This document shows, in pieces, positions 59,478 to 64,000 of a DNA stretch of 64,000 nucleotides. A program made the translations under genes and the position numbers. Every line of letters starts with the position of its first letter. The first letter of the stretch is position 1. The notes beneath the pieces are model-generated. The model was not told the origin of the DNA, did not search any database, and saw only the letters and a program-made list of their open reading frames with translations. The stretch spans positions 95,971 to 159,970 of the forward strand of contig JXTB01000637.1 of the NCBI GenBank assembly GCA_002914805.1, read 5' to 3'. This stretch comes from Parasponia andersonii (taxonomy: Eukaryota > Streptophyta > Magnoliopsida > Rosales > Cannabaceae).

Positions 59478-62400
59478 TACATGTCTAATCTTGCTTCCAA
59501 ACTAAAGGCACTTAAGTTAGAGTAGTTAAAAGACTTAGTCATGCATTTGGTTTCTATCTCTCATCCTGCATAAACTAGTTAAGCAAAGTGACAACACCCT
59601 TAAGTACAAATAATCGTTTTGAGATCATTTCTTATAGTGTGTAAGAAAAAGATAAGTTGAAGTGAGAAAAAATTGAAAATACTCACTTAGCATGTACTTC
59701 TGAGGATAAGATAAAATAAGAAAATAGAATAATAATAAAGAAGCTATAGTTGTGTCTTTACAGTGTAAAGTGCAAAAGGAAACAAAATAAAAGATTTGTC
59801 TATTTCTTTTGTAAAAAAGTTTGATATATAAAGTTGATTATCCCAATCATGCCTTTTGGCACATAAAAAAAGGTATGTTTCTCAATTTTGCTTATCATAA
59901 AATCAATTTAGCTCTTGAAACTAAATGCACTTAGTGAATAGATACAGATCCTACTATTCACATAAGTGTGTTCACATAAGATTGTTTGTAAAGCCAGTTG
60001 CAAATTGATGATGAAAGATTCGTCTATTTGAGCAATGGTAACACAACTTTAATAAAGGCTATAAGGTTATTTAGATTACAGTTAAAGACTAGTTAAATTT
60101 TGGATTTAGAAGAGACTTTTAAAGTATTCTATTTCTAACTTGAACAAATATGATCATCCTTGTTCATTCCGAAATAGTTAAATTTAGTTTCTTTTAAGAT
60201 TCAAATTTTTTGCTACTAGTTTTTTGATTGATATTCTTTATAAATTTAAAATAATTGCCTCATCAAGTTAACCTTATATATTAAGAAATATGGTACAAAA
60301 GTATAAGTCAATTAAAAGAATTTCTCAATGGTATGACACAAGCTTTTTTGATATATCTCTTAATAAAGAATTAATAGTCTTGTATCAAATGAAATCCTTA
60401 ACCTACTTAACTTAATAGATTTTAAAATCCATGTTAAGTATATTAAGAAATATAAACAAACATATAGAAATCAGGTATCAACAGGAGTTTTGATATCTTA
60501 AAACTACTTTATACTGATATATACAGACCATTCCCTATAATTTTTAGGAATGACCAACAATATTATATTATATTCATATATGATTATTCTCATTAAGGAT
60601 ACCAATTTTAGTTCATGAGAAGTCTCAATTTTTGGATGTGTCTAAGGTTTTCAATACTAAAGTTAAAATTCAACTAAGTTAAAAAATTAAAGTTGTCAAA
60701 TCGAATCATAGTGCATACTATGGTAGGTAAGATGGATAAAGTTTACAATATCTAGAATCTTTCACTCAGTTTCTAGAGACAGATAGAATCGTCCCAATAT
60801 ATGAAATACCAAGAAAACCTAGTATAAATTGTATTATTCTATGACAATAAAGAAAACTTAAGGACATAGTAAGAAGTATGATTAATTATTCCTCTTTACT
60901 TAAATCACTCTAGGAAAGAAGTCTAAGAACTGCAGTATACATACTAAACAAAGCCTCCACTAAAGATGTAGCTAAAATCCTATATGCACTATAGATAGGC
61001 AAGAAGCCTAGTATTAGGTACTTATATGTCTGGAATTGTCCAACTAAGATTAGACCGTACAGACCATATGAAAAATGATTGGACTTAAGAATATTAGCTA
61101 CTATTTCATTGGGTACTTTGAAAAGTTCAGAGATTTTATCTTTTACGATATCTCTAATAAATTCATTTCAAAATGAAAAAAATATAAATTCCTTAAGGAT
61201 GTTAAGTTTGGGGGGAGAAAAGGTTAAGAGTATTGTCTTTGAGAAGAAATTCATTTCTCTTCCTTTAGTTGCAATTGAAAATGTTTAGGTCTTAGGATTC
61301 TATACTTGATATTATTTAAGATATAAATCTAAATCAAGACAATATTCAGCAACTCCTTATCCAAAATAAGAAAGTTACTCCAAAAAAGTAAACTCAACAA
61401 CCTCAAGAGAAAACGCCATTAACGAAATCTATTAGGGAAAAGAGAAGTACAACTTTGAATATATATGTATTAATCTCCAAGAACATATGTTTGATATAAG
61501 AATAGAAAATAATCTAGTTATTTTCACTCAAGTTAAAACAATGTTCTGACTTAAAAATAGATTGATGCCATAAAGTATGAGATGAAATCCATAAAGGACA
61601 ATGACCTTTAAGATTTTGTCGACATTTAGGTTCATCTAGTTCCAATGGTTTTATTTTGAAGGAAAGCATTATTTATAAAGAGATTTTCTCTTTAGTTTTA
61701 GTAAAAGACTCTTTCAGGACACTAGTAGCTCATTATGTTCTGGAGTTACATTAGGTGAATTTAAAGACTACCAATTTCCTGTTAAGATATTATAGATTCC
61801 ATCTAGTCATTTTTTTGTTTGGTTTTAAGGAAAATTCATTTGGTGGTTTTATATATCACAACTTTAGTGGGAGCAAGGTTATTTTTTTGATTTTATATGT
61901 CAATGACATATTTTTGGTTAGAAATTATACAGGCTTGTGGTACGAAACTAAGAAATTTCTATCGAAGGATACTGATGTGAAAGATCTTGGGGACGTCTCT
62001 TCTGTACTAAGGAATATATATACATTGAGATCATTCCTGATATGTGTTTTAGGATATTACAAAAGAGTTATATCGATAAGGATTATATTATAAGAGATAT
62101 ACTTATTGATAAAAGGTGATAAATATAGTTTCAATCAGTACACATAATGGTATTGAAATTAAGAAAATACAGAATTTCTCTTACACATTGACAGCAGGGA
62201 ATCTTATGTATGTTCAGGATTGTTAGGTAGATATTAATAACTCATGTAGATCATTAAGTACTAGTAAAATAGGTTATGCAGAATTTAGAGAGAATATTAG
62301 TTTATGTAGTCACTTATCAGAAATAAAAAAATTTTAGAGATCATTAGGTATTTTGACTCTTATTTTGTTTGATGCCTATGTAGTTAAAGATCCACTTTTG

Positions 62401-62840
62401 GTTATATATATTTGCTAAATTGTAGAGCTATTTGGAAGAGTATTAAATAAACACTTATAGCTTCTTCCACTATGGATCAAAGTATATATAAATCTTATTC
62501 TAAGGCTTTAATTTAGAGAATATAATTGTGGAACCTTTTCACCAGACTGCGAACTGTGTTTGATGGTTTTAAAAGACTATTAAGGAATTATTATGATAAT
62601 TAAGCTGCATCGTTATATTCTAATAATAGTAGAAACTCTTGAAGTCAAGACACATAGACTTTAAGTTATCTGTTGTTAAATAAAGAGTTCAGAGTTGACA
62701 AGTATCTAAGGAATATATAAGTACAAACTCAATGATAGTAGCCATTCACCAAACGTTTATCCCCTAATGTGCTATCATGAGCTTATTGCTCACAATGGTG
62801 TTATATTTCAAAGATGTACAGTTTCAGTGGGAGTTTGTAG
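59478..62840 (+). pseudogene. copia gag-pol relics
   Basis: Gag: MSNLASKLKALKLE near 59480 and a zinc-knuckle-like YFFCKK near 59800. Integrase: about 60515-60590 reads YRPFPIIFRNDQQYYIIFIY, akin to the family's GPFP...QYF.FIDDYS motif. Integrase end near 61010-61120. Reverse transcriptase: YVNDIFLV at about 61897 in place of YVDDILL, then ETKKFLSKDTDVKDLGD. RNase H relics are at about 62160-62830. No functional frame remains. Confidence 0.7.
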
Positions 62841-63316
62841 TTTGGTCAGATGTTCATTAGTGACACTTATTCCTTATTTAATTTCTATAGAATATGGTAG
62901 ATGAATTTTTATATAAACTCTAAATTCAAATATAACATTTATTATATTATTATCTTTCCTACTGTGGTTTAAGCATAAAATTTAGGATAATGCATTAAGA
63001 GGAAAGATTAAAATTGATCTCACTTCAGTTTAAAGTAAGACCTAATAGAGGTAGGTATATAAGATCACTTTTTGTATTAATTCTATGCGATACATCTATA
63101 CTTGATATGTGTCATTACGTGTGTTGATTTGGTAATCATTGATGAGTTTAGTTACCTACTTAAACACAATAAAAACTGCTTTGGTTTCATATTAATATAT
63201 TAGATAGTTTAGATTATCTTAAGGAGTAATTTCTTAACAGACAGTAATAAAGTACGCATTCAAGTTTATATTATATAATTGTCTCAGAAAAATTCCATGT
63301 AGCCTAAGTGAGAGAT

Positions 63317-63850
63317 TGTTTGGTTATACACGTATAACCTCATATGGGCCATAGATTTTTTAAATAACAATTATATATATTAGAGTTATCTAATTAGGTG
63401 GAGCCAATTAAGTGATCTAATTATGAGCTTAGAAAATTACTAATTAAGTATGAGCTATGTACTGTATGGTTATGAGCTATATATTATATGGTTACCTAAT
63501 ATCAGAACATTAAGGATTGATGTGGTCTCTATTAACTATCAGTATATAAGGACAAAACTATTAGGATTTTGGTCCCCAAGTCAAATAGAATGTACACTTT
63601 TCTTCTCTGTTTCTATCAACAGATAGAGATCCTATTAAGCATACACGGAGTATTTTGGTTATGGAAGACCTTCTATTTTCAAACTTTAATTAATTAATTG
63701 CTTCTATTTACGGGATCATATCCTTTGCTGTCAAACACCATGAATCTAAGTTAATCACGAATTTTTTCTTAATAAATATTTTCCTAACAATTTGTCATGA
63801 TTAATTTTAGGATTGTATTTAGTTTAACAATCTATTAATCAAATCCAACA
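63317..63850 (+). repeat. 3' LTR of decayed copia
   Basis: It begins TGTTTGGTTATACACGTATA and ends AATCCAACA, preceded by CCTAAGTGAGAGAT as polypurine tract and followed by AAAAG. Confidence 0.8.
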
Positions 63851-64000
63851 AAAAGAACTTGCTTTCGTTAGTTCCCCAATTTTGTAAGGGTTTTAGTTCC
63901 TCCTTTTTCATGTCTTGTAAAAGGACTTAAATTTGTTTAAAGCTTTGAATTTTTTTTTAAAAAATAAAGAAGAAGAAATAAAGAAAGAAAAAACCCAACT
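63851..64000. other. Right edge of window
   Basis: AT-rich and purine-rich sequence with no recognised feature. Confidence 0.5.

Larger units (their letters stand above)
57428..63850 (+). mobile_element. Ty1/copia element, heavily decayed
   Basis: The 5' LTR is about 57428-57876 (shortened at its start); the 3' LTR is 63317-63850, from TGTTTGGTTATACAC to AATCCAACA. The primer site TGGTACCAGAGTAGG starts at 57879, and AAGTGAGAGAT precedes the 3' LTR as in many copia elements. Gag, integrase, RT and RNase H relics appear in order on the plus strand, riddled with stops. It is the most degraded element in the window. Confidence 0.82.

Overview
This is a stretch of AT-rich nuclear DNA from a flowering plant, almost certainly a eudicot. 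It holds plant-type genes with GT-AG introns, a plant AP-3 delta adaptin, a tandem family of DUF266/GT14-like glycosyltransferases (annotated in plants as BC10-like), and plant Ty3/gypsy and Ty1/copia retrotransposons. The species cannot be told from the sequence alone. One assembly gap (84 N) lies at 29493-29576 and a single N at 1264.

Layout. 1-615: a probable LTR remnant. 1587-4502: one intact, intronless housekeeping gene, the delta subunit of the AP-3 adaptor complex, with upstream ATGs in its leader. 4503-8286: gene-free, with small inverted-repeat elements. From 8287 to 56124 runs a tandem cluster of four GT14-like genes, all on the plus strand and all with the same two-exon, phase-0 structure. 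Copies 1 (8287-10040), 2 (14793-17219) and 4 (54521-56124) look intact. Copy 3 (30002-43587) is a pseudogene: frameshifts, stops, a solo LTR inserted in exon 1, and an intron swollen to about 10 kb by two further retrotransposons. A 3'-end fragment of a fifth copy lies at about 10330-10465.

Mobile DNA fills most of the rest. An 11-kb Ty3/gypsy element of the Tat type (18380-29366) has two RNase H domains, tandem repeats and an antisense coiled-coil reading frame between pol and the 3' LTR. Three related solo LTRs of 2.3-2.6 kb lie at 10593-12955, 30537-32839 and 50472-53038. A minus-strand copia element without reverse transcriptase (33441-36934) and a 5.8-kb gypsy chromovirus-type element with a perfect 5-bp target duplication (37022-42791) sit in the intron of copy 3. 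A badly decayed copia element occupies 57428-63850.

The least explained structure is a 3.7-kb noncoding array at 44330-48020. Two degenerate repeat families alternate in it: one of about 107 bp rich in GTTGAGT/ACTCAAC dyads, the other of about 187 bp. I found no tRNA, rRNA, CRISPR or bacterial-type operon. The functional genes are the AP-3 delta gene and three GT14-like genes; the GT14 copies share upstream blocks with W-box cores, so they may be co-regulated.
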